The notes under the pieces: model-generated
What the model was told of the DNA's origin: nothing
The model's input: the letters and a program-made list of their open reading frames with translations, nothing else
Databases searched by the model: none
Assembly (NCBI RefSeq): GCF_900111005.1
Contig: NZ_FOFV01000010.1
Span: 186,001-250,000, forward strand
From: Lentzea albida
GTDB lineage: Bacteria; Actinomycetota; Actinomycetes; Mycobacteriales; Pseudonocardiaceae
Length of the DNA stretch: 64,000 nucleotides
Direction: 5' to 3'
In this document: positions 31,075 through 38,984 of the stretch, piece by piece
Layout of the letters: every line of letters begins with the position of its first letter
Numbering within the stretch: the stretch's first letter is position 1
Made by a program: the position numbers and the translations under genes

Positions 31075-32840
31075 ATTCCCTTTCTGTGTTGCTCGCGGTG
31101 GCCCTGACCGTGAGTGGTGTTCCGGCTCTCGCGGACGAGACGCCGGAACGCGGACTCGTCAGCATCCGGTCGGAACGCGGCAACTTCGTCTCGTGGCAAC
31201 TGCTCGGCTCCGACGCGGCGAACGTGGCGTTCGACGTCTACCGCGACGGCGTGCGGGTCAACCGCGCCCCGCTGACCACGGCCACGAGCTACCTCGACGG
31301 GGGCGCCCCTGCCACCGCGACCTACTCGGTGCGACCGCTGCTCGGAGGCGTGGAACCGGCGGCGGCCACGCGGTCCGTCGGCACCCTCGCGACGAGCAGG
31401 GACGTCCCCCTGCAGATCCCCGCGGGCGGCACGACCCCGTCCGGCGAGGCGTACACCTACGTGGCGAACGACGTGTCGGTCGGCGACCTCGACGGCGACG
31501 GCGAGCAGGACCTGGTGCTGAAGTGGGATCCCACCAACGCCAAGGACAACTCGCAGTCCGGCTACACCGGCAACGTCTACCTGGACGCGTACAAGCTGAA
31601 CGGCACCAGGTTGTGGCGGATCGACCTCGGCCGCAACATCCGGGCGGGCGCGCACTACACGCAGTTCCAGGTGTTCGACTACGACGGCGACGGCCGCGCC
31701 GAGCTCGCCGTGAAGACCGCCGACGGCACGCGTTCGGGCACCGGCCAGGTGATCGGCAACGCGAGCGCCGACCACCGCAACAGCAGCGGTTACGTCCTGG
31801 CCGGCCCCGAGTACCTGTCGGTGTTCCGCGGCACGGACGGCGCCGTGCTCGACACGGAGAACTACGTGCCCCCGCGCGGAACCGTGTCGTCCTGGGGCGA
31901 CAGCTACGGCAACCGCGTCGACAGGTTCCTCGCCGGAACGGCCTATGTGGACGGCGCCCGGCCGAGCATCGTCATGGCGCGCGGCTACTACACCCGCAGC
32001 GTGATCTCGGCGTGGGACTTCCGCGGCGGCCAGCTCACCCGCCGCTGGACGTTCGACTCGGCCACCCAGTCGAACCGCGCGGCCTGGGAGGGCAAGGGCA
32101 ACCACCAGCTGTCGGTGGCCGACGTGGACGGCGACGGCCGCGACGAGATCGTCTACGGCTCCATGGCGATCGACGACAACGGCAGCGGCCTGTGGCAGAA
32201 CGGCACCCGCCACGGCGACGCCCTGCACGTGGGCGACTTCATCCCGTCCCGGCCCGGCCTGGAGGTCTTCAAGCCGTCCGAGTCGACCACCGACCTGACC
32301 CACTGGATGGGCGACGCCCGCACCGGCCAGATCCTCTGGAGCGCCCCGTCCTGCGGCTGCGACAACGGCAGGGGAGTGGCCGCCGACATCTGGGCGGGCA
32401 ACCCCGGCGCCGAGGCGTGGTCGTCCTCGGTCGGCGGCCTGCGCAGCGCCACCACGGGAGCCCAGGTGTCCGCGCGCAAGCCGGGGTCCACCAACTTCGT
32501 GATCTGGTGGGACGGCGACGCGCAGCGCGAGCTGCTCAACGGCACCACCATCGACAAGTACAGCCCCAACGGCGACACGCGCCTGCTCACCGGCTCGGGC
32601 GTGGCCTCGAACAACGGCACCAAGTCGACGCCCGCGTTGTCCGCGGACATCTACGGCGACTGGCGCGAAGAGGTGATCTGGCGGACGTCGGACAACCGGG
32701 CTCTGCGGATCTACTCGACCACGGAGCCGACGGAGATCCGGCGGGTGTCGTTGTTGCAGGACCGGCAGTACCGGGTGGCGGTGGCGTTCCAGAACACGGC
32801 GTACAACCAGCCGCCGCACCCGAGCTTCGCGACGCCTTAG
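31062..32840 (+). CDS. Secreted PL11 rhamnogalacturonan lyase (shorter form)
   Basis: Extracellular lyase cutting the rhamnose-galacturonate linkage of rhamnogalacturonan I by beta-elimination; 592 residues. A signal peptide of 24 residues ends PALA|DETPERG. The eight-bladed propeller carries repeated calcium sites (VGDLDGDGEQD, DYDGDGRAE, VADVDGDGRDE) and the PL11 stretches YVANDVSVGDL, GRNIRAGAHYTQFQVFDYDG and ARGYYTRSVISAWD. ATG 31062 has no ribosome site but is seven bases from a -10-like box, suggesting a leaderless message. Its length matches YesW-type endo-lyases. Operator overlaps the start codon. Confidence 0.93.
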   Translation: MKRFNSLSVLLAVALTVSGVPALADETPERGLVSIRSERGNFVSWQLLGSDAANVAFDVYRDGVRVNRAPLTTATSYLDGGAPATATYSVRPLLGGVEPAAATRSVGTLATSRDVPLQIPAGGTTPSGEAYTYVANDVSVGDLDGDGEQDLVLKWDPTNAKDNSQSGYTGNVYLDAYKLNGTRLWRIDLGRNIRAGAHYTQFQVFDYDGDGRAELAVKTADGTRSGTGQVIGNASADHRNSSGYVLAGPEYLSVFRGTDGAVLDTENYVPPRGTVSSWGDSYGNRVDRFLAGTAYVDGARPSIVMARGYYTRSVISAWDFRGGQLTRRWTFDSATQSNRAAWEGKGNHQLSVADVDGDGRDEIVYGSMAIDDNGSGLWQNGTRHGDALHVGDFIPSRPGLEVFKPSESTTDLTHWMGDARTGQILWSAPSCGCDNGRGVAADIWAGNPGAEAWSSSVGGLRSATTGAQVSARKPGSTNFVIWWDGDAQRELLNGTTIDKYSPNGDTRLLTGSGVASNNGTKSTPALSADIYGDWREEVIWRTSDNRALRIYSTTEPTEIRRVSLLQDRQYRVAVAFQNTAYNQPPHPSFATP

Positions 32841-33074
32841 GACGGCTGGTGGGGGAGGTGAGAGCCGGCTCGGTGGGGGAGGTGGGAGGGGCGGTGGTGT
32901 GGAGCGGCGGAGGGGCCGGCGGGAGTGGCGCGGCTCTGCCGCCGGCTTCGCCTCGCGGGCGCAGCCCACCGCTCGCTCCGCCCCGCTCGCCTGCTTCGCT
33001 CTGCCGCCCCGCCGAACTGCGCCGCCCCGCGACCTGCTCCGCCTCGCCGCCCCGACCAGCCCACCCTCCTCACC

Positions 33075-34037
33075 TCACAAATGCCGGCGCAGGTGCCTCA
33101 ACTGAGTCTCCAGGTGGCTGGTCGGTGTCGTGTGCTTGCCGAACGGCGACACCGTGATCTCCTTGGGCGCGCGCACTTCGTGGTAGGCCGCGTACACGGT
33201 GGACGGCGGGCACGTCTCGTCCATCAACCCCACGCTGAACAACGTGGGCGCGGTGATCCGCCGCGCCAGCAACGCGCAGTCGACGTACCGCAACGTGTTC
33301 AGCGCGGTCGGCACGAGTGCGTCGTGCTGCGCCAGGAAGTCGCTGATCTCCGTGTACGGCGGGGTGCTCCCGATGCGGATCGCCCGGTGCAGGTCGCACA
33401 GGAACGGCACGTCCGAGTGGCAGACGCGAACCTGCGACGGTCGCAACGCTGCCGCTGCCAGGGCCAGGGCGCCGCCCTGGCTGCCGCCGGTCACGGCGAT
33501 GCGGTCCGGGTCGGCGCCGGGCAGTGAGGCGGCGACGTCCACGGCGCGGGCGGCGTCCAGGAACAGCCGCGTGTAGTAGTAGCCCTCCGGCGAGGAGATG
33601 CCGCGCGTCATCACGCCGGGGTGTTCGGGACCGGTGCCCGCGCCCGCGTCCGCGGTGGCGCCCACGGACCAGCGGCCGCCCTGGGCCCGGCTGTCCATCA
33701 CGAAGTTCGCGAAGCCCAGGCTCGGCAGCAACGTGTGCTGGGCCGGGACGCCCCGGCCGCCGCCGTAGCCGATGTAGGTCACCACCACGGGAAGCGAGTC
33801 GCCCGCGGGACGCAGGTACCAGCCGCGGACGGGGTGGCCGTGGGCGCCGGAGAACTCCACGTCGTACACCGACAGCGGCGCGTAGAGGTCCGGCTCGTGC
33901 GGGGTGAGCACGGGAGGACTCGCCGCCGCCGAGGTCTCGGCGAGGCGTGCTGCCCACCACGAGTCGAGGTCGTCCGGCTCCGGGGTGGTGACGCGGTGCA
34001 GGAGCAGGTCTTCCTCGGGCATGTCGACGACGGGCAC
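33075..34037 (-). CDS. CE7-family acetyl esterase (acetylxylan esterase / AXE1)
   Basis: Cytoplasmic deacetylase of 320 residues that removes acetyl groups from xylo- or other oligosaccharides. CE7 marks are the conserved RGWYLRP and YIGYGGGRGVP near residue 100, the nucleophile elbow VTGGSQGGALALAAAAL around residue 188, Asp in VGLMDETCPPST and His in SPFGKHTT. No signal peptide. GTG 34037 follows GAGGAGG; an ATG five codons later is an alternative. It converges with the first PL11 gene across a GC-rich 234-base gap in which I see no gene. Together with the lyases it fits processing of acetylated pectin or xylan fragments. Confidence 0.92.
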   Translation of the reverse strand: MPVVDMPEEDLLLHRVTTPEPDDLDSWWAARLAETSAAASPPVLTPHEPDLYAPLSVYDVEFSGAHGHPVRGWYLRPAGDSLPVVVTYIGYGGGRGVPAQHTLLPSLGFANFVMDSRAQGGRWSVGATADAGAGTGPEHPGVMTRGISSPEGYYYTRLFLDAARAVDVAASLPGADPDRIAVTGGSQGGALALAAAALRPSQVRVCHSDVPFLCDLHRAIRIGSTPPYTEISDFLAQHDALVPTALNTLRYVDCALLARRITAPTLFSVGLMDETCPPSTVYAAYHEVRAPKEITVSPFGKHTTPTSHLETQLRHLRRHL

Positions 34038-34083
34038 GCGGCCTCCTCAACCGAGCAACGGGTCCCTGTGATCTTCACACGGT

Positions 34084-36318
34084 TCAGCGGCGCGACGGCA
34101 GGGGCACGCGCGACCAGTCGGTGTCCGAGGCCAGGTAGAAGCCCGGGTACGACGGCTGGTTGTAGGTGGTCTGCTGGCGGGCCACCTCGACGCGGTACTG
34201 GCGGTCGTGCATGAGCGTGTACATCTTGTGCTCGGTCGGCTCGGTGCTGAGGTAGAAACGCAGCGCGGTGCTGTCCTGGGTGCGCACCAGCAGTTCCTCG
34301 CGCCAGTCGCCGAGGACGTCGGCCACGAGCGCCGGGTTTCCCTTGGTGCCGTTGTTGGTACGCGTGCCGGTGGCGGCCAGAAGTGTGCCGCGCTGCCAGT
34401 CGTCGATGGTCGGGGTCGCGTCCTGGGCGCCGTTGACGACCTGCGTGGTCAGGTCGCCCGCCCAGCGGATGCTCGCGTTCGTGCCGGGGGAACGCGGCTC
34501 GAGCCGGCGGCCGTCCGCGCTCCAGGTGCCCGAGGAGTCCGAGCCGCTCGGCATCGACGCCCACGTCTCGATGCCGCGCACGTCCGGGCGGACGTCGCCG
34601 ATCATGCCGCGGCCGGTGTCGAGGCCCGAGTAGGCGCCGTGGAGCACCTCGCCCGAACGCGCGTCCCGCAGCGTGTAGCCGTACGGGGCCGAGCGCGCTC
34701 CCTCGTGCACCATGTGGATCTCCAGGCCGGGACGGTCCGGGTCGACGTCCGTGACGTGCAGGGCGTCGCCGTGGCCGATCCGGGCGGTCGCACCGGGATC
34801 CGCGCTGCCCGGCGGCAGCACGCCGGTGGAGCTGTACTTCAACGAGCCGTCGTCGTCGAGGGTCGCGCCGCCGTAGACGATCTCCTGCCGACCGTCGCCG
34901 TCGACGTCGGCCACGCTCAGCGAATGCGCGCCCTGCGTGGTGAGCCGGGCGTGCGTCGGGCCCGTGCCGTCACGGCCGTGCGGGGTGTCGCGGAACGGGT
35001 TCGTCATCGGCACCCACCCGCTGTCGGCGAGCCACCTCCGCGTCAGCCTCCGGCCGTTCCAGTCGTACGCGGCGACCGTGGAGCGGGTGTAGTAGCCGCG
35101 GGCGAAGATCGCCGACGGCCGTTCGCCGTCCAGGTAGGCGACTCCGGAGAGGAACCGGTCCACGCGGTTGCCCGGCTCGATGCGGCTCATGGCGTAGTCG
35201 CCCCACATCAGCCCGTCGTCGCCACGGCCGGTTTCGTAGCGCACCGTGTGCAATTCACCTCCCGTCGCGCCGTCGAACACCGTCAGGTACTCCGGTCCGT
35301 CCACGACGAACCCGGCGAACTGGCGCAACCTGTTGTTGGCGCTGCGAGAAGGCGCGTACACGTCGATGAAGTGGTCGGCGAGCGCTTCGGCGTCCACTTC
35401 GGACAACGGGTAGGTGTACCGGGGTTCGAGGCCGAAGGCCTGTTCCAGCGTCGCGGGCCACCGGCCACCGACGACCTCGGGGTGGGTGTGCCAGCCGCGG
35501 AACACCTCGGCGAGGTGCCGGCGGTAGTCCGGAGCGCTGAGCCGGTAGTCGTCGGTGTGCGCGTAGCCGGCGCGGACGTCCTCGGGCGGCATCGTGACGT
35601 ACCGGCCGCGTCCGTCCCGCGTGCCCGGCGCGGTCTTCGTCATCAGCTCGGACCGGCCGTCCCCGTCGAAGTCGTAGACCAGGAACTGGGTGTAGTGCGC
35701 GCCCGCCCTGATGTTCACGCCCAGGTCGATCCGGTGCAGGAAGGTGCCGTCGAAGCGGTAGGTGTCGAGGTGCACCGGTCCGGTGTAGCCGACCTGCGAG
35801 ACGTCCTTGGAGTTGCTGGGATCCCACTTCACCACGTACTCGAACTGCCCGTCACCGTCGACGTCGCCCACGCTGACGTCGTTGGCGGAGTAGGTGTAGC
35901 TCTCACCGGCCGGGGTCACGCCGTTCGCCGGTTTGCGCAGCGGGAGGTCGTGGTGGGACGCGGCCCACGCCGTCACCGCCCTGCTGCGCCCCAGCGGCAC
36001 ACCGCGCACGACGGGTGCCACCTGGTACCGCGCGCCCGGCGTCGCGTCCGGATCGGTGTAGGTGGTGCTGCCGGTGACGGTCGCGACGCGCCTCCCGTCG
36101 CGGTAGACCGCGAAGCCGGGGCCCCGCAACCCGGTCGGGGTCGCGCCGGTGGCCTCGTGGCCGAGCAGCCGCCAGCTCAGGTAGGCACCAGCGGGCGTGG
36201 TGACCGCGACGAGCCCGCGGTCGAGCCGTTCGCCGTGGGACCGCGCGAGCGCGACCGGCTGCCCGGCGAGGAGTGCGGTGACCACCAACGGGACCAGAAC
36301 GCTTCGTCGCAGATCCAC
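34084..36318 (-). CDS. Secreted PL11 rhamnogalacturonan lyase (longer form with insertion)
   Basis: Second PL11 lyase, 744 residues from the GTG at 36318; an ATG at 36348 would add ten residues but gives a poorer signal peptide than VDLRRSVLVPLVVTALLAGQ. Calcium sites VGDVDGDGQFE, DFDGDGRSE and VADVDGDGRQE and the stretch GVNIRAGAHYTQFLVYDFDG mirror the first PL11. Between TAPGTRDGRG and GPEYLTVFDG it has about 83 more residues than its neighbour, plus a smaller insert near NPFRDTPHGRDGTGPTHARL. Such insertions reshape the cleft in exo-acting YesX, so this may be the exo-lyase of the pair (inference). Confidence 0.9.
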   Translation of the reverse strand: MDLRRSVLVPLVVTALLAGQPVALARSHGERLDRGLVAVTTPAGAYLSWRLLGHEATGATPTGLRGPGFAVYRDGRRVATVTGSTTYTDPDATPGARYQVAPVVRGVPLGRSRAVTAWAASHHDLPLRKPANGVTPAGESYTYSANDVSVGDVDGDGQFEYVVKWDPSNSKDVSQVGYTGPVHLDTYRFDGTFLHRIDLGVNIRAGAHYTQFLVYDFDGDGRSELMTKTAPGTRDGRGRYVTMPPEDVRAGYAHTDDYRLSAPDYRRHLAEVFRGWHTHPEVVGGRWPATLEQAFGLEPRYTYPLSEVDAEALADHFIDVYAPSRSANNRLRQFAGFVVDGPEYLTVFDGATGGELHTVRYETGRGDDGLMWGDYAMSRIEPGNRVDRFLSGVAYLDGERPSAIFARGYYTRSTVAAYDWNGRRLTRRWLADSGWVPMTNPFRDTPHGRDGTGPTHARLTTQGAHSLSVADVDGDGRQEIVYGGATLDDDGSLKYSSTGVLPPGSADPGATARIGHGDALHVTDVDPDRPGLEIHMVHEGARSAPYGYTLRDARSGEVLHGAYSGLDTGRGMIGDVRPDVRGIETWASMPSGSDSSGTWSADGRRLEPRSPGTNASIRWAGDLTTQVVNGAQDATPTIDDWQRGTLLAATGTRTNNGTKGNPALVADVLGDWREELLVRTQDSTALRFYLSTEPTEHKMYTLMHDRQYRVEVARQQTTYNQPSYPGFYLASDTDWSRVPLPSRR

Positions 36319-36373
36319 GGGAGCTACGATGAACCGTCGGCCCCGCATCGCGCAAGACCGTGCCGCCCAATGC

Positions 36374-36425
36374 GGAAAGCGTTTTCCAATCGAACGTTCG
36401 ACAGCGGCCGTCGAACGGGTCGAAC
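36374..36425 (-). promoter_or_regulatory. Regulatory region of the second PL11 gene
   Basis: Reading toward the gene on the minus strand: GTTCGACCCGTTCGAC (36425-36410), identical to the pair before the first PL11, then the palindrome TCGAACGTTCGA (36401-36390), then the LacI-type box present on the plus strand as GGAAAGCGTTTTCC (36374-36387), identical to the one at 25295. The same two motifs in the same order precede the transporter operon at 25.2 kb. Confidence 0.65.
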
Positions 36426-36531
36426 GCGAACAAGGCCTGTCCCGCAGGACATCCCGACGTCAGCCGGTTGTCCGCACCGGACAGAGGACGGCGGTGGTCC
36501 ACTCGGCGGTGTCGTCGGGTGATGGGCTGGT

Positions 36532-36562
36532 TAGGGTCCGGTTCTGGGAGCGCTCCCAGAAC
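36532..36562 (+). promoter_or_regulatory. Mannanase promoter with extended CebR-type operator
   Basis: TAGGGT (36532-36537) resembles the -10 seen before the LPMO. The CebR-type core TGGGAGCGCTCCCA (36545-36558) is embedded in a perfect 22-base palindrome (36541-36562, arms GTTCTGGGAGC and GCTCCCAGAAC). The core lies 13 bases after TAGGGT here and 14 before the LPMO, so both promoters share one design. Confidence 0.75.
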
Positions 36563-36591
36563 ACCAGCCGAACCTTTCCCTGGAGGTCGTC

Positions 36592-38847
36592 GTGACCTTG
36601 CGAATGCTCCGAGCGGTGGTGACCGGTCTGCTTCTGGCGGCCTGCGTCGTGATCGCTCCCACCACGGCCAGCGCGGCCACGGCGCGCATAATGGCGCTCG
36701 GCGACTCCATCACCGGGTCACCGGGCTGCTGGCGGGCGCTGCTCGCGAAGCACCTGCAGGACACCGGGCACACCGTCGACTTCGTCGGTTCCCTGCCCGC
36801 GCCCGGCTGCGGGTTCGCCTACGACGGCGAGAACGAGGGCCACGGCGGGATCCTGGCCACGAACATCGTGCGGGACAACCAGTTGCCGGGCTGGCTGTCG
36901 TCGGCGCGGCCGGACGTCGTCCTGATGCACCTCGGCACGAACGACGTCTGGAACAACATCCCGGCGACCACGATCCTCAACGCCTACACCACGATGCTCG
37001 GCCAGATGCGGGCGAGCAACCCGGCGATCAAGCTGGTCGTCGCCCAGATCATCCCGATGACCCCCGCCAACTGCTCGGCGTGCGCGCAACGGGTCGTCGA
37101 CCTGAACGCCGCCATCCCCGGCTGGGCGCGGGCGAACAGCATCACGGCGTCACCGGTCACCGTGGTCGACCAGTGGACCGGGTTCGACACCGCGGCCGAC
37201 ACGACCGACGGCGTGCACCCCAACAGCTCCACGGGCATCCAGAAGATCGAGAGCCGCTGGTACCCGGCCGTGGTCAGGGCACTGGGATCGCAACCGGCGG
37301 CGGTGGGCCTGCGCGTCGACGGCGCAAGGATCGTCGAGGCCAACGGCACCCCGTTCGTGATGCGCGGCGTGAACCACGCGCACGTCTGGTACCAGTCGCA
37401 GACCAGGGCGTTCGCGGACATCAAGTCCTTCGGCGCCAACACGGTCCGGGTCGTGCTGGGCAGCGGTCAGCGCTGGGGACCGACGCCGGCGTCCGAGGTG
37501 TCGAGCGTCATCTCGCTGTGCAAGCAGTCGAAGCTGATCTGCGTGCTGGAGGCGCACGACACCACCGGTTACGGTGAGCAGAGCGGCGCCGCGACCCTGG
37601 ACCAGGCCGCGACGTACTGGATCAGCGTGGCGAACGCGCTGAAGGGCCAGGAGAACTACGTCGTCATCAACCTGGGCAACGAGCCGTTCGGCAACAACGC
37701 CCAGACCAGCGCCGGCTGGACCAGTGCGACCAGCAACGCGATCAGCCGCCTGCGCGGCGCGGGGCTGCAGCACCTGCTGATGGCCGACGCGCCGATGTGG
37801 GGCCAGGACTGGGGCAACATCATGCGCGACAACGCGGCGTCGGTGCTCAATGCCGATCCGCAGCACAACACCGTGTTCTCCATCCACATGTACGGCGTCT
37901 ACAACACGGCGGACAAGGTCAACGCCTACTTCAACGCTTTCCGCACGGCCGGTCTGCCGCTGGTCGTGGGCGAGTTCGGGCACAACCACAGCGACGGTGA
38001 CCCGGACGAGGACACGATCATGGCCCAGGCGCAGGCCCGCGGCCTCGGGTACCTGGGCTGGTCGTGGAGCGGCAACAGCAGCGACGTCGGCTACCTCGAC
38101 ATGGTCAACTCGTTCAACCCGGCGAGCCTGACGTCCTGGGGCGAGCGGTTCCTCAACGGCGCCAACGGCGTCCGGCAGACCTCGAAGGAGGCCACCATCT
38201 ACGGCGGTGGCGACCCGGTCGACACCGAGGCGCCCTCCACCCCGGGCACGCCGACGGCCTCGGCCGTCACGTCGAGCGGTCTCTCCCTCACCTGGGCGGC
38301 CTCGACGGACAACGTCGGCGTGACCGGCTACGACGTGCTGCGCGCCGTGGGCAGCGGGTCCTTCGCGCAGGTCGGCTCCGCGGCGACGAACTCGTTCGCC
38401 GACAGCGGCCTGGCGCCGTCCACCACCTACCGGTACCAGGTGCGCGCGAAGGACGCCGCCGGCAACGTGTCGGCGACCTCCGGGATCGTGTCGGCCACGA
38501 CCGGCGCGGGTGGTGGCACCGGCGCCTGCAAGGTCGGGTACTCCGCGCAGAACTGGGGCGGTGGCAACGGTTTCACGGCCAACGTCACCATCACCAACAC
38601 GGGCACCAGCGCGCTCAACGGCTGGACGCTGGCCTTCAGCTACGCGAACGGCCAGCGCGTGACCCCGCCGGGGTGGGGAGCGACGTTCGCCCAGTCCGGG
38701 GCGGCCGTCACCGCGACCAACCTGAGCTGGAACGGCGGCCTCGCACCGAACGCGTCGACGAACATCGGGTTCAACGGCACGTACAGCGGCTCCAACCCGG
38801 CGCCGACCGCGTTCACCCTCAACGGGAGCACCTGCACCATCGGTTGA
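36592..38847 (+). CDS. Secreted bifunctional SGNH esterase / GH5 mannanase with FnIII and CBM2
   Basis: A 751-residue exported modular enzyme. Signal peptide to about residue 28. Residues 30-235: SGNH (CE3-like) esterase with ALGDSITGSPGCWR (Ser39), the HLGTNDVWNN block and DGVHPNSS (Asp/His). Residues 240-545: GH5, close to subfamily 8 beta-mannanases by MRGVNHAHVWYQSQTRAF, acid/base Glu in VVINLGNEPFGNN and nucleophile Glu in VVGEFGHNH. Residues 553-640: FnIII. Residues 645-751: CBM2 with C-terminal cysteine. The pairing suggests attack on acetylated mannan. GTG 36592 follows GGAGG. Controlled by the CebR-type palindrome; followed by a strong terminator. Confidence 0.9.
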   Translation: MTLRMLRAVVTGLLLAACVVIAPTTASAATARIMALGDSITGSPGCWRALLAKHLQDTGHTVDFVGSLPAPGCGFAYDGENEGHGGILATNIVRDNQLPGWLSSARPDVVLMHLGTNDVWNNIPATTILNAYTTMLGQMRASNPAIKLVVAQIIPMTPANCSACAQRVVDLNAAIPGWARANSITASPVTVVDQWTGFDTAADTTDGVHPNSSTGIQKIESRWYPAVVRALGSQPAAVGLRVDGARIVEANGTPFVMRGVNHAHVWYQSQTRAFADIKSFGANTVRVVLGSGQRWGPTPASEVSSVISLCKQSKLICVLEAHDTTGYGEQSGAATLDQAATYWISVANALKGQENYVVINLGNEPFGNNAQTSAGWTSATSNAISRLRGAGLQHLLMADAPMWGQDWGNIMRDNAASVLNADPQHNTVFSIHMYGVYNTADKVNAYFNAFRTAGLPLVVGEFGHNHSDGDPDEDTIMAQAQARGLGYLGWSWSGNSSDVGYLDMVNSFNPASLTSWGERFLNGANGVRQTSKEATIYGGGDPVDTEAPSTPGTPTASAVTSSGLSLTWAASTDNVGVTGYDVLRAVGSGSFAQVGSAATNSFADSGLAPSTTYRYQVRAKDAAGNVSATSGIVSATTGAGGGTGACKVGYSAQNWGGGNGFTANVTITNTGTSALNGWTLAFSYANGQRVTPPGWGATFAQSGAAVTATNLSWNGGLAPNASTNIGFNGTYSGSNPAPTAFTLNGSTCTIG

Positions 38848-38860
38848 TTTTTGAACGATT

Positions 38861-38892
38861 CAACAGGCTGTCCGATTGCGGACAGCCTGTTG
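38861..38892. terminator. Strong hairpin terminator after the mannanase
   Basis: Arms CAACAGGCTGTCCG and CGGACAGCCTGTTG pair perfectly over 14 bases around an ATTG loop, 13 bases after the stop codon. Confidence 0.9.
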
Positions 38893-38901
38893 TCGTTTGC
38901 C

Positions 38902-38960
38902 TTGACACACTTCGCCAGACCCCACACCCTGGGCCTCGCCGCCGCGATTGAAACGTTTCA
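38902..38960 (+). promoter_or_regulatory. GH78 promoter with RhaR-type operator
   Basis: TTGACA (38902-38907) and CACCCT (38925-38930) are spaced by 17 bases. The perfect palindrome TGAAACGTTTCA (38949-38960) lies just downstream of the expected start site and 24 bases before the GTG start codon, so repression of the rhamnosidase by the rhamnose LacI regulator is likely. Confidence 0.7.
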
Positions 38961-38984
38961 TCCAGCGACGAAGGTGGAGACGAC

